Shown piece after piece: positions 1 to 7,364 of a DNA stretch of 42,354 nt. Under the pieces are notes generated by a model. That model was not told the origin of the DNA. It did no database searches and saw nothing but the letters and a program-made list of their open reading frames with translations. A program made the translations under genes and the position numbers. Within the stretch, counting starts at the first letter, position 1; the number at the start of each line of letters is the position of its first letter. Origin of the DNA: Bacteroidota bacterium (GTDB lineage: Bacteria > Bacteroidota > Bacteroidia > Bacteroidales > GCA-2711565). The stretch spans positions 1-42,354 of the forward strand of contig PIVJ01000016.1 of NCBI GenBank assembly GCA_003353955.1. The letters are read 5' to 3'.

Positions 1-72
1 TAAAGGTTGATTGTATAGGATTTAACGAGATATTTTTATTAGAAAGAGATAACTGATCCAAACCTGCTCTCT

Positions 73-109
73 CGGACTTGTAGCCCAGCTCGCACGGACT
101 TGTAGTCCG
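73..109. repeat. Paired palindromic repeat, REP-like
   Basis: Two copies of CGGACTTGTAG lie at 73-83 and 95-105; the second forms the perfect palindrome CGGACTTGTAGTCCG (95-109). It is GC-rich in an AT-rich setting. This resembles extragenic palindromic repeats common between Bacteroidota genes; no associated transposase is visible here. Confidence 0.5.
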
Positions 110-127
110 GGCGTAGGATAAAAACAA

Positions 128-161
128 CAAACCCAGCCTTATGAGCTGGGTTTTGTTTTTT
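128..161 (-). terminator. Intrinsic terminator, probably bidirectional
   Basis: An 8-bp stem AACCCAGC/GCTGGGTT (130-137 and 145-152) with a 7-nt loop is flanked by T-rich runs on both strands. It lies just past the stop of the minus-strand XRE remnant, so it probably ended that transcript. On the plus strand the tract TTTGTTTTTT also fits. Confidence 0.7.
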
Positions 162-182
162 ATAGCACTAGTTGTTTTAATC

Positions 183-398
183 TTATTGCGCAAATTTTTG
201 TTGTAAATCTGTTTTAATCAGGAAAGCATCAATAAGTTCTTTAACTATTATTTTTCTGTCGTTGGGCATTTGCGAAACTTTTTGAAACTGTGAAAGCAGT
301 TCTTTATCCGAAATAGCCATCTGGGCTTTATCGTCCATCGAGCCATCCATTAAAAAATTACCGGTAACATCCAGCGCATTGGCCAGTTTGCTCATGTA
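183..398 (-). pseudogene. Truncated XRE-family transcriptional regulator (C-terminal part)
   Basis: The last ~70 residues (from KLANALDVTGNFLMDGS to the stop) match the tail of small XRE/HTH regulators: end of the helix-turn-helix, then the acidic linker and a helical region with SDKELLSQF and VKELIDAF. The DNA-contacting N-terminal half is absent. The frame stays open upstream to 491, but that extension is lysine/isoleucine-rich noise that runs through a transposon-end-like repeat at 432-485, so the break point is close to 400. I read this as a regulator beheaded by an insertion. A short protein starting at the ATG at 395 could still be made but could not bind DNA in the normal way. Confidence 0.6.
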
Positions 399-431
399 CC
401 CCTGTGAAAGAAAGATTAGACTTTTTTCTTT

Positions 432-485
432 AGTTAAAATGCTATACTTTTGGATTGAAATAGGGCTATACTTTTCGGTTAATAT
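432..485 (-). repeat. Transposon-end-like repeat, copy 1
   Basis: Read on the minus strand this contains two direct AAAAGTATAGC units separated by CCTATTTCAATCC, preceded by TTAACCG. A near-identical ~50-bp copy is at 33634-33684 on the plus strand. Multiple short repeats of this kind are typical of IS21-family ends, but no istA/istB is present, so the assignment is inference. Confidence 0.5.
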
Positions 486-581
486 AAACAAATTAACCTA
501 TTCGTTAATCAGGTATGTAATTACCCGAATTAAGTCTGTTAAAATTGTGTTAAAAAGGGCATTAACCATATTAATAATCCT

Positions 582-589
582 TATTTTTG
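582..589 (+). promoter_or_regulatory. Candidate -7 promoter element
   Basis: TATTTTTG matches the Bacteroidota consensus TAnnTTTG, 40 bp upstream of the ATG at 630. No matching -33 TTG at the usual distance was found. Confidence 0.35.
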
Positions 590-629
590 AGTTCATAAAT
601 TGCCTGAAATCGAAATTAAAGACACTACT

Positions 630-1841
630 ATGAAACACATGTATTTTGTCTTGTTTTTACTGTTCATTGGCTCTCAATTGTTATCCCAAGATTTTGTACA
701 ATGGAGAGGAATCAACCGTGACGGAAAGTATGATGAATCCAATCTTTTAAGAAACTGGCCGGCAAATGGACCGGAGATGCTATGGCATTTTGATGATCTG
801 GGAGAAGGGCATGGATCCGCTGCCGTTACTTCTGAGATTGTTTATACAACAGGTACATTGAATGAAATCACTTATGTTTTTGCCTTAACACATCAGGGCA
901 AGCTTATATGGAAATCGAAGGTAGGAAGAGAATGGGTTGAAAATTGGCCTGGAGTGAGAACGACGCCACTCATCAAGGATCATAAATTGTATCTGATGAC
1001 AGGCTACGGTCTCATTGTTTGCATGAATGCAGAAAGCGGTGAAATGTTATGGCAGGTGGATATCATGAAAGATTATGACGGAAGGAATATTGTGTGGGGA
1101 ATGTGTGAAAATCTATTGATTGAGGATGAAAAAATATTTTGTACAGTCGGAGGACTGGATGCCAATGTCATTGCTTTAAACAAAAATTCGGGTAAACTCA
1201 TTTGGACATCAAAAGCCAAGTGTGAAAAAAGCGCCTATAATACGCCTGGTTTGATCGAATACGGGGGTATGAAGATTTTAATTACGATGACTGAATTTTC
1301 AATTTTGGGCATAAATGCTGAAAATGGAAAATTACTTTGGAGTCATGAACAAACCAATCAGTATTCTGTACACGCAAATTCTCCCTTGTTTAAAGATGGA
1401 AAACTGTATGTGGTAAGTGGTTACGGACGAGGTGGAGTTATGCTTCAGCTTTCGAATGATGGCAAATCAATTTCTGAGTTATGGCGAAATGTAAGCATGG
1501 ACAGCCGTATGGGGGGTGTCATTTTGGATAATGGAAGAATCTATGGTGGGGGAGATAAAAGCCGTAAGTGGGTTTGTTTAGATTGGGATACAGGAGACGA
1601 ATTGTACTCTTCAAAAGAAGTATCTTCCGGGAATTTGATTATGGCTGATGGATTGCTTTATTGGTACGGAACAAAAGGAGAAATCGCATTAGTTGAGCCA
1701 ACAAATGATAGTTTTAAAGTCATTAGCAAATTTAAAGTTCCATACGGATCGGCTCAACATTGGGCTCACCTCGTCATTGCTAACAAAAAACTTTATGTAC
1801 GACATGGAAATTCAATGATGGTTTATTCAATTGTTGGATAA
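630..1841 (+). CDS. Secreted PQQ-like beta-propeller protein (paralogue 1)
   Basis: The 403-aa product starts MKHMYFVLFLLF, a signal peptide ending near SQLLSQ, so the ATG at 630 is preferred over the in-frame TTG at 600. The mature part is a run of PQQ/BamB-type blades: repeated hydrophobic strands followed by a Trp-containing turn (GKLIWKSKVG, GEMLWQVDI, GKLIWTSKA, GKLLWSHEQ), each preceded by VxALNxxSG-like strands. The N-terminus carries WRGINRDGKYDE and WPANGPEMLW, a motif seen at the start of many secreted PQQ-like propellers. No catalytic residues are recognisable and PQQ binding is not shown. It probably acts in the periplasm or outside the cell. A close paralogue follows 137 bp downstream, so the pair arose by tandem duplication. 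Confidence 0.75.
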   Translation: MKHMYFVLFLLFIGSQLLSQDFVQWRGINRDGKYDESNLLRNWPANGPEMLWHFDDLGEGHGSAAVTSEIVYTTGTLNEITYVFALTHQGKLIWKSKVGREWVENWPGVRTTPLIKDHKLYLMTGYGLIVCMNAESGEMLWQVDIMKDYDGRNIVWGMCENLLIEDEKIFCTVGGLDANVIALNKNSGKLIWTSKAKCEKSAYNTPGLIEYGGMKILITMTEFSILGINAENGKLLWSHEQTNQYSVHANSPLFKDGKLYVVSGYGRGGVMLQLSNDGKSISELWRNVSMDSRMGGVILDNGRIYGGGDKSRKWVCLDWDTGDELYSSKEVSSGNLIMADGLLYWYGTKGEIALVEPTNDSFKVISKFKVPYGSAQHWAHLVIANKKLYVRHGNSMMVYSIVG

Positions 1842-1978
1842 TTTTTTATGTTTGTTAAAATTAATAGTTATACGATGTTTCTTCTCATTTTATCCAACAC
1901 TTATTATACATCTTGGTTTTATGAGTAAAAATGTCGTTTCTTGTAATAACAACTTTGCTAACCCTAAAAAAAACTATT

Positions 1979-3229
1979 ATGAAAAAACTCATCTTACTCT
2001 TAGTTAGTATTTTCTTTATATCACTGATTAGTATTGCTCAGGTCATTGATGAATTCAGAGGTGTAGGACGTACTGGAATTTATAATGAAACAGGATTATT
2101 AAAAGAATGGCCTGTTGAAGGACCGGAGATGTTATGGTCAATTGAAGAATTACCCATCGGTCATTCATCTTTATCTGCTGCTTATGATATGCTTTATTTT
2201 ACCGGAAGAAGGGATACCATCGCTGTTCTAACCGCCTTGGACATGAAAGGCCAAATTAAGTGGCAAACAGATTTCGGTCGCGCATGGAATGCGTCATATC
2301 CAAATAGTCGGTCAACGCCAACTATCGAAAATGAAAGATTATATGTTTCGAGTGGTTATGGCGATTTAGCTTGTTTAAATGCCATTAACGGTGAATTAAT
2401 TTGGCAGGTTCCTGCAATGGATAAATTTGAAGGAACCTATGGCAGATGGGGGATTTCAGAATCTTTACTTATTCTGGATAATAAAATTTTCTTTACAACA
2501 GGGGGCAAAAAAACAACAATGGTTGCACTTGATAAGATAACAGGTGAAACCTTCTGGATGTCAGAAACTTTAAAAGATAATCCTTCCTATGCTTCACCTA
2601 TATTAATTGAAAATGAAGAAAATAAAATTATTGTTAATGTAACCGAAAATCATATTATTGGGGTAAACCCATCCAACGGTGAGATCTTTTGGAAATTCAG
2701 CTTTGGAGCTTTCGCCGGATTACCCTATTTAGCTAATATCAATTGTAATATGCCTGTATATTGTGATGAGGGAAAGTTATTCATCACAAGTGGATATAAT
2801 CATAAAAATATAATGTTACAATTAACGAAAGATTTCAAAAATATGTTTTTTATTAGAAGTGGCGATGTCCTTGATGTTCATCATGGTGGGGCTGTTAAAG
2901 TTGGAGATTATATTTATGGCTCGAACTGGGAAAACAATGCAATGGGACGTTGGGTTTGTTTGGACTGGGATTCTGGTGAAGTCATGTATGAGACAGAATG
3001 GATCAATAAAGGATCAATAATTTATAATGATGGACTATTGTACTGCTATGAGGAGAAATTTGGTAATCTGGCTATTGTTAAGGCAACTCCGGAAGAATTT
3101 AATGTGGTAAGTTCTTTCAAAATCCCGTTGGGTAGTAGAGGCCCTTATTGGACACATCCGGTAATAAAAGACGGAATTTTATACATCAGGCACGGGGATG
3201 CTTTGATGGCATACAACATAAAAGAATAA
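1979..3229 (+). CDS. Secreted PQQ-like beta-propeller protein (paralogue 2)
   Basis: The 416-aa product begins MKKLILLLVSIFFISL, a clear signal peptide cleaved near SIAQ; the in-frame ATG at 1931 adds 16 residues that would spoil it. The architecture repeats that of the gene upstream: FRGVGRTGIYNE and WPVEGPEMLWSIEE at the N-terminus, then propeller blades with GQIKWQTDFG, GELIWQVPA and GEIFWKFSF, and a similar end (YIRHGDALMAYN against YVRHGNSMMVYS). The two genes lie in tandem on the same strand and could be co-transcribed. Function is unknown beyond a propeller fold; a scaffold or a periplasmic sensor or enzyme are all possible. Confidence 0.75.
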   Translation: MKKLILLLVSIFFISLISIAQVIDEFRGVGRTGIYNETGLLKEWPVEGPEMLWSIEELPIGHSSLSAAYDMLYFTGRRDTIAVLTALDMKGQIKWQTDFGRAWNASYPNSRSTPTIENERLYVSSGYGDLACLNAINGELIWQVPAMDKFEGTYGRWGISESLLILDNKIFFTTGGKKTTMVALDKITGETFWMSETLKDNPSYASPILIENEENKIIVNVTENHIIGVNPSNGEIFWKFSFGAFAGLPYLANINCNMPVYCDEGKLFITSGYNHKNIMLQLTKDFKNMFFIRSGDVLDVHHGGAVKVGDYIYGSNWENNAMGRWVCLDWDSGEVMYETEWINKGSIIYNDGLLYCYEEKFGNLAIVKATPEEFNVVSSFKIPLGSRGPYWTHPVIKDGILYIRHGDALMAYNIKE

Positions 3230-3240
3230 GCAGTTCGATT

Positions 3241-3311
3241 TAAATCAGTGAGACGTTGATTTTGTGAAACAAAATTAATTAGGCGAAGTGATCCTGAAGT
3301 CGAAGGATCTT
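3241..3311 (+). repeat. Dispersed repeat family, copy A (short)
   Basis: The first 47 bp are identical to copy B at 13741-13787, then GTGATCC and a 12-bp core (3294-3305) that is the reverse complement of the core in copy B. The GC-rich palindromic half present in copies B and C is missing. The copy forms the broken 3' end of the integrase stump that reads into it from the right. Confidence 0.8.
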
Positions 3312-3628
3312 GACAAGCTTTTTCTTATGATCATTCTCATAGATTGCTTAGAGACCAGTGAAATATGATAAAATGATTTTGGGGTTTTTTGCTCAGTAAA
3401 CGGGTTCCAACCATTCGCTAACTTTAAATTAATTTTTTGGACTAATCTTTTTGCAAACCTTCTCCTTTCGGAAATAGACACCATTCTATTAATCCTCAAT
3501 TGCTGACGATACAACCTTTTTCCGATTGGGTGATAAACATGAAAATCAATATACCAACGGCTTTTACATTCATGCAGTTGGGCAGGGATATAATCTATAA
3601 GGGTTTTTAATTCTGACATACCAAACAA
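3275..3628 (-). pseudogene. Tyrosine integrase, N-terminal stump
   Basis: The ~95 N-terminal residues fit the arm-type DNA-binding domain of Bacteroidota phage/transposon integrases: SRWYIDFHVYHPIGKRL, the QLRINRMVSISERRRFA helix-strand region and KLANGWNPF. Full integrases are about 400 aa with catalytic R-H-R-Y residues; here the frame runs out of homology near SFYHIS and finishes in dispersed repeat A. The catalytic domain is gone, so it is not functional. The start may be either the first Met or MSELKT three codons later. It sits 86 bp from the 3' end of tRNA-Ser, the usual integration site, so it is probably the scar of a lost integrative element. Confidence 0.75.
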
Positions 3629-3713
3629 ATATTAGGTATGTGTCGTTTTCGTGTCACTTTAAATACAAAAAGAACCCTAAGTGCTTGATTTTCAGGATCA
3701 CTATAAAGTTTGC

Positions 3714-3803
<90 letters not shown>

Positions 3804-4044
3804 ATTAGTAGGTGTTTATTTTATTTCTGATTGCTTATCCAACAATCAGTATTTTTCCAATCTTCAGTCTAGCATCCGCCAGTTGGTGAGTTATTCACCC
3901 TCCAACCTCTCCAATTAAGGACTGCAAAAGTATAAAAAGCTTTTGTATTCACAAGTATATTTTTCTTTTTTTTACCCTTTATTTCTAATTATCTTTACGA
4001 CTTAGAAGAATGAGTAATTTCACTAAAAATAGTATATACCTGAA

Positions 4045-4587
4045 GTGAAAAATATAGAGATAAAAGCACATTGTAAGGATATAAATAAAATTCGGTTAGC
4101 ATTGCATAAATTGAATGCCAACTTTAAAGGATTAGATCATCAGATTGATACTTATTTTAATTGTATCCATGGCCGATTGAAGCTGAGAGAAGGTAATATC
4201 GAGAATAACCTCATTCACTATTTTAGGAATAATCAAGCGGGACCTAAAAAGAGCGATTTTTCCTTATTTAAAACTGATTATGATTTAGGATTAAAAGAAC
4301 TGTTAGAGAAAGCAATGGGTGTAAAAATAGTCATTGATAAAAAACGAGAAATCTATTTCATCGATAATGTAAAATTTCACATCGATCAGGTGAAGCAATT
4401 AGGCGAGTTTGTTGAGATAGAAGTCCAGGACGAATCGGGTGAGTTGTTAGAGGATGATATGATAAAAGTATGTGAAAAATATATCGATCTTTTTGGTTTG
4501 ACTACCAATGATATGATAGATAGATCTTATAGTGATCTGTTACTGGGAAAACGATCTAAGAAATCTTACGATTTTCAAACTGATTAG
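4045..4587 (+). CDS. CYTH-domain protein (class IV adenylate cyclase-like)
   Basis: The 180-aa product fits CYTH triphosphate-tunnel proteins (class IV adenylyl cyclases, thiamine triphosphatases). The N-terminal signature ExExK appears as NIEIK (residues 3-7), followed by DTYF, GRLKLREG and the acidic C-terminal strand FVEIEVQDE. The first Glu of the signature is Asn, a change seen in some members. The start is GTG at 4045. A 12-codon ORF (ATG at 4010) ends by overlapping this GTG, so weak translational coupling is possible. Substrate cannot be told from sequence; a phosphohydrolase on inorganic or thiamine triphosphate is as likely as a cyclase. A 38-bp piece of this gene (4246-4283) recurs at 21085-21121. 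Confidence 0.7.
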   Translation: MKNIEIKAHCKDINKIRLALHKLNANFKGLDHQIDTYFNCIHGRLKLREGNIENNLIHYFRNNQAGPKKSDFSLFKTDYDLGLKELLEKAMGVKIVIDKKREIYFIDNVKFHIDQVKQLGEFVEIEVQDESGELLEDDMIKVCEKYIDLFGLTTNDMIDRSYSDLLLGKRSKKSYDFQTD

Positions 4588-4690
4588 TTGTGTTTTTAAG
4601 ATGACCTCTTCTTGTACAATGAGGTAGTGTAATAGTGTCTGGATTTTTATAATGCAACTCTACACAATCAGTCGGATCACAGTAAGTATA

Positions 4691-5707
4691 TCAAACTCTT
4701 TTAAAAGCACTAAAATCTTCAAATTTTACATCTTGAGATAAAAAGTCATCCTTTAAAGGTTCTTTTCTCATTAAATCTGTGCTTAAATATTTTTTATTGC
4801 TATCGGAGAAAACTGTAACGATAACAGATTTAGCTCCCATTTCATTTTGTAACTTAAGTGCACCTATAAAGTTTCCACCAGACGAAATTCCAACAGCCAG
4901 TCCTAATTGTTGCGATAGCATCTGCGACATAATAATGGCATCGCCATCATCAACTGCAACAATATGATCTAATTTATCAAGTTCAACGATCACAGGAATG
5001 AACTCATCAGATATCCCCTGTATTCTATGTTTTCCAACTTTACATCCGGTTGACATTGTGGGAGAATTTGAGGGTTCAAGCGGGTGAACTTTGATGTTGG
5101 GGTTTTGTTCTTTTAAGAATTTAGCAACCCCCATTACTGTACCTCCTGTACCAACACCTGCAACAAATGCATCCGGTTGCATGGAACGATATTTTAATTG
5201 CCACCATAATTCCGGCGCTGTAAATTGATAATGTGCATCTACATTATATTTAGTTGAAAACTGACATGGTAAAAAAGTATGCTCACTTTCCTTCGCCATT
5301 TCTTCAGACATTCGGATACTGCCTAAAAAACCACCTTCTTCTTTACTTACTAATATTATTTCTGCTCCTAAACTCCTTATTAGATTAATGCGCTCAACAC
5401 TCATCCAATCGGGCATAAAGATTGTAACCGCGTGTCCTAATGCTCTACCAATTGCTGCCATTGCAATCCCCGTATTTCCGCTAGTGGCTTCTATAATGGT
5501 ATCTCCAGGCTTCAAACCTCCACTTTTATATGCGTTATAAAGTATGTGTAATGCCATTCGATCCTTAATACTTCCGGTCATATTCAAGCTTTCGGCTTTG
5601 GCATATAGGGTTCTTTTTTCGCCTTTATAAGTAAAATTGATAGCTAGTAAAGGTGTATTCCCAATTAAAGGTGTCAGGCCTTGAACTCGTTGTAGCACAT
5701 CATTCAT
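4691..5707 (-). CDS. Cysteine synthase family PLP enzyme
   Basis: The 338-aa product is a fold-type II PLP enzyme of the CysK/CysM group, which makes cysteine from O-acetylserine and sulfide in the cytoplasm. Visible motifs are the PLP lysine in MTGSIKDR (K48), the substrate loop TSGNTG (75-80), the phosphate-binding GVGTGGT (186-190) and GISSGGN near 275. CysK usually has NPGGSVKDR; the NMTGSIKDR variant and a C-terminal extension of ~20 residues suggest a divergent cysteine synthase or a relative such as a beta-cyanoalanine or cystathionine beta-synthase-like enzyme. It stands alone, with no other sulfur genes nearby. Confidence 0.85.
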   Translation of the reverse strand: MNDVLQRVQGLTPLIGNTPLLAINFTYKGEKRTLYAKAESLNMTGSIKDRMALHILYNAYKSGGLKPGDTIIEATSGNTGIAMAAIGRALGHAVTIFMPDWMSVERINLIRSLGAEIILVSKEEGGFLGSIRMSEEMAKESEHTFLPCQFSTKYNVDAHYQFTAPELWWQLKYRSMQPDAFVAGVGTGGTVMGVAKFLKEQNPNIKVHPLEPSNSPTMSTGCKVGKHRIQGISDEFIPVIVELDKLDHIVAVDDGDAIIMSQMLSQQLGLAVGISSGGNFIGALKLQNEMGAKSVIVTVFSDSNKKYLSTDLMRKEPLKDDFLSQDVKFEDFSAFKRV

Positions 5708-5877
5708 AAGATAGTGTGTAAAGAATATTCTAGTTTATTAAGTGCTGTAAAGTTAACACTTTAATGCTTCATTTTAAGTCAGGAAATCAATTTATAAGTT
5801 TTCTAAATTAAGAATATTGTAAGGACTCAGGATTCACTAAATTTGTTTAAAAAGCTTCATATTTAAATAATTATATA

Positions 5878-5885
5878 TAATTTTG
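5878..5885 (+). promoter_or_regulatory. -7 promoter element for the metallophosphoesterase gene
   Basis: TAATTTTG fits TAnnTTTG exactly. Transcription would begin near 5890, so the mRNA would start almost at the base of the hairpin at 5891-5908. Confidence 0.45.
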
Positions 5886-5890
5886 CAATG

Positions 5891-5918
5891 CCTGCTAAAA
5901 TTAGCAGGTCTTTTTTTT
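5891..5918 (+). promoter_or_regulatory. 5' leader hairpin with U-tract
   Basis: A perfect stem CCTGCTA/TAGCAGG with a 4-nt loop is followed by TC and eight T. It has the form of an intrinsic terminator, yet no plus-strand gene precedes it, and its T-run ends 10 bp before the ATG at 5929. It is either a 5'-end stabilising hairpin, an attenuator, or the terminator of a small RNA. Confidence 0.5.
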
Positions 5919-5928
5919 GGAACGAAAT

Positions 5929-7269
5929 ATGCTCTCTAAACTCTCACGAAAATATCAAATCTTAATCGTCGCAATAATGATTATTGCAGGATACTTTATT
6001 GTAGGTCTGGTATTTCCAAAAAGTGTGGGCAGGTATCCGGCCTTTGTACTGGTTTTTTTATTGGACTTGTATTTATGGAGTGCCCTAAAAAGTTGGATTT
6101 ATTCTAAGCATCGAATTATTATGTCCAGCCTGTTTTTCTTGTATTGGATGCCTCTGGTAATCTTCATTGTAACCACCTTAATTGGTGTTTTTAGGCCGAT
6201 TCATGTTTCCAATACCGCATTGTATCTTTACATTTCAGGTGTGACTCTTATTTCCTATGCGGCAAAAATTATAGCATCAATTTTTATTTTGCTCACAGAC
6301 ATCATCCGGGCGGTTCAATTAACGTTTAGATTTGTCAATTCAAAAAGAAAAAAGCAAGAATTATCAAAAGAATTTCCAAGGATTAGCAGAAACAGATTCA
6401 TTAGGAAGTTTGGATTAATTGCTGCTGGGACTGCACTTAGTGGAATGTTAATTGGTCGGTTTAAATGGGTGACGGATTTTCAACTAAAATCAGAATACCT
6501 GAAATTAAAGAAATTACCTGAGGCGTTTAATGGGCTGAAAATTATTCATTTTTCTGATCTGCATTTAGGAAGTTGGCCCAGCAAAACACCCATATCAGCC
6601 GTGGTAGATATTATTAATGCTGAGTCGCCTGATATCGTTTTATTTACCGGCGATTTGGTAAACTTCTCCTCACGTGAAGCTTTTAAATATGAAAGTATTT
6701 TAAAGGAAATTAAAGCGCGTTATGGTATTTATGCAGTGCTTGGCAATCATGATTATGGTGATTATGTTCATTGGGAGAATACGGAAGAGAAGGTTAAAAA
6801 TATGCACCAGCTTTTTGATTTTTATAAACGATTGGGGTGGAAGTTGCTTCGTAATGAAAATCAGATCATCTATAAATCGGGACAAAAATTAGCCATTCTT
6901 GGCGTTGAAAACTGGGGAGATAATCCTCGTTATCCACAAATGGGTGACGTTAATCTGGCAATGAAAGGGGTAGGGGATACCGATGTGAAAATATTGTTAT
7001 CGCATGATCCAAGCCATTGGGATAAAATCATTTCAAAAAAACATACAGATATCGATCTGACACTTTCAGGTCATACACACGGTTTTCAATTTGGAATAGA
7101 AACATCTTTGTTCAGGTGGAGTCCAGCGCAATATTTATACAAGTACTGGGCTGGATTGTATCAAATTAATGAGCAGTACATTTATGTAAACCGAGGTACT
7201 GGTTTTTTGGGATATCCAGGACGAATAGGGATCTTACCTGAGATCACTTCAATTACTTTAATGAAGTAA
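5929..7269 (+). CDS. Membrane-anchored metallophosphoesterase (YkuE/YaeI-like)
   Basis: The 446-aa product has an N-terminal membrane part with about four helices (roughly residues 10-30, 37-55, 64-88, 97-123) and a further hydrophobic stretch at 161-176, then a calcineurin-type phosphoesterase domain. All metal-binding motifs are present: SDLHLG (D210, H212), GDLVN (241), GNHDY (272), SHD (358) and GHTHG (381). Relatives such as YkuE and YaeI act on UDP-sugars or lipids at the membrane surface, but the substrate here is unknown. The ATG at 5929 is chosen over the TTG at 5917, which lies inside the T-run of the leader hairpin. Confidence 0.85.
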   Translation: MLSKLSRKYQILIVAIMIIAGYFIVGLVFPKSVGRYPAFVLVFLLDLYLWSALKSWIYSKHRIIMSSLFFLYWMPLVIFIVTTLIGVFRPIHVSNTALYLYISGVTLISYAAKIIASIFILLTDIIRAVQLTFRFVNSKRKKQELSKEFPRISRNRFIRKFGLIAAGTALSGMLIGRFKWVTDFQLKSEYLKLKKLPEAFNGLKIIHFSDLHLGSWPSKTPISAVVDIINAESPDIVLFTGDLVNFSSREAFKYESILKEIKARYGIYAVLGNHDYGDYVHWENTEEKVKNMHQLFDFYKRLGWKLLRNENQIIYKSGQKLAILGVENWGDNPRYPQMGDVNLAMKGVGDTDVKILLSHDPSHWDKIISKKHTDIDLTLSGHTHGFQFGIETSLFRWSPAQYLYKYWAGLYQINEQYIYVNRGTGFLGYPGRIGILPEITSITLMK

Positions 7270-7364
7270 ATTTTTGTTAATTTCTTGTCATAAAATTAGT
7301 ATCCTACTCTTTAAGTAACACATTTGAAGTCTGAGCATTAGGTCGTCAAAAAAAGAAGGTATAT

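Noticed and set aside
183-491. Functional XRE regulator
   Set aside because: The DNA-binding helices are missing and the upstream extension reads through a repeat.
600-629. TTG start of the first propeller gene
   Set aside because: The signal peptide begins at the ATG at 630; the extra ten residues are charged and break it.
3880-3912. ACCTCTCCA repeat and GGTGA/TCACC stem beside tRNA-Ser
   Set aside because: Only about nine bases match the tRNA 5' end, too short to call an attachment-site copy or second tRNA.
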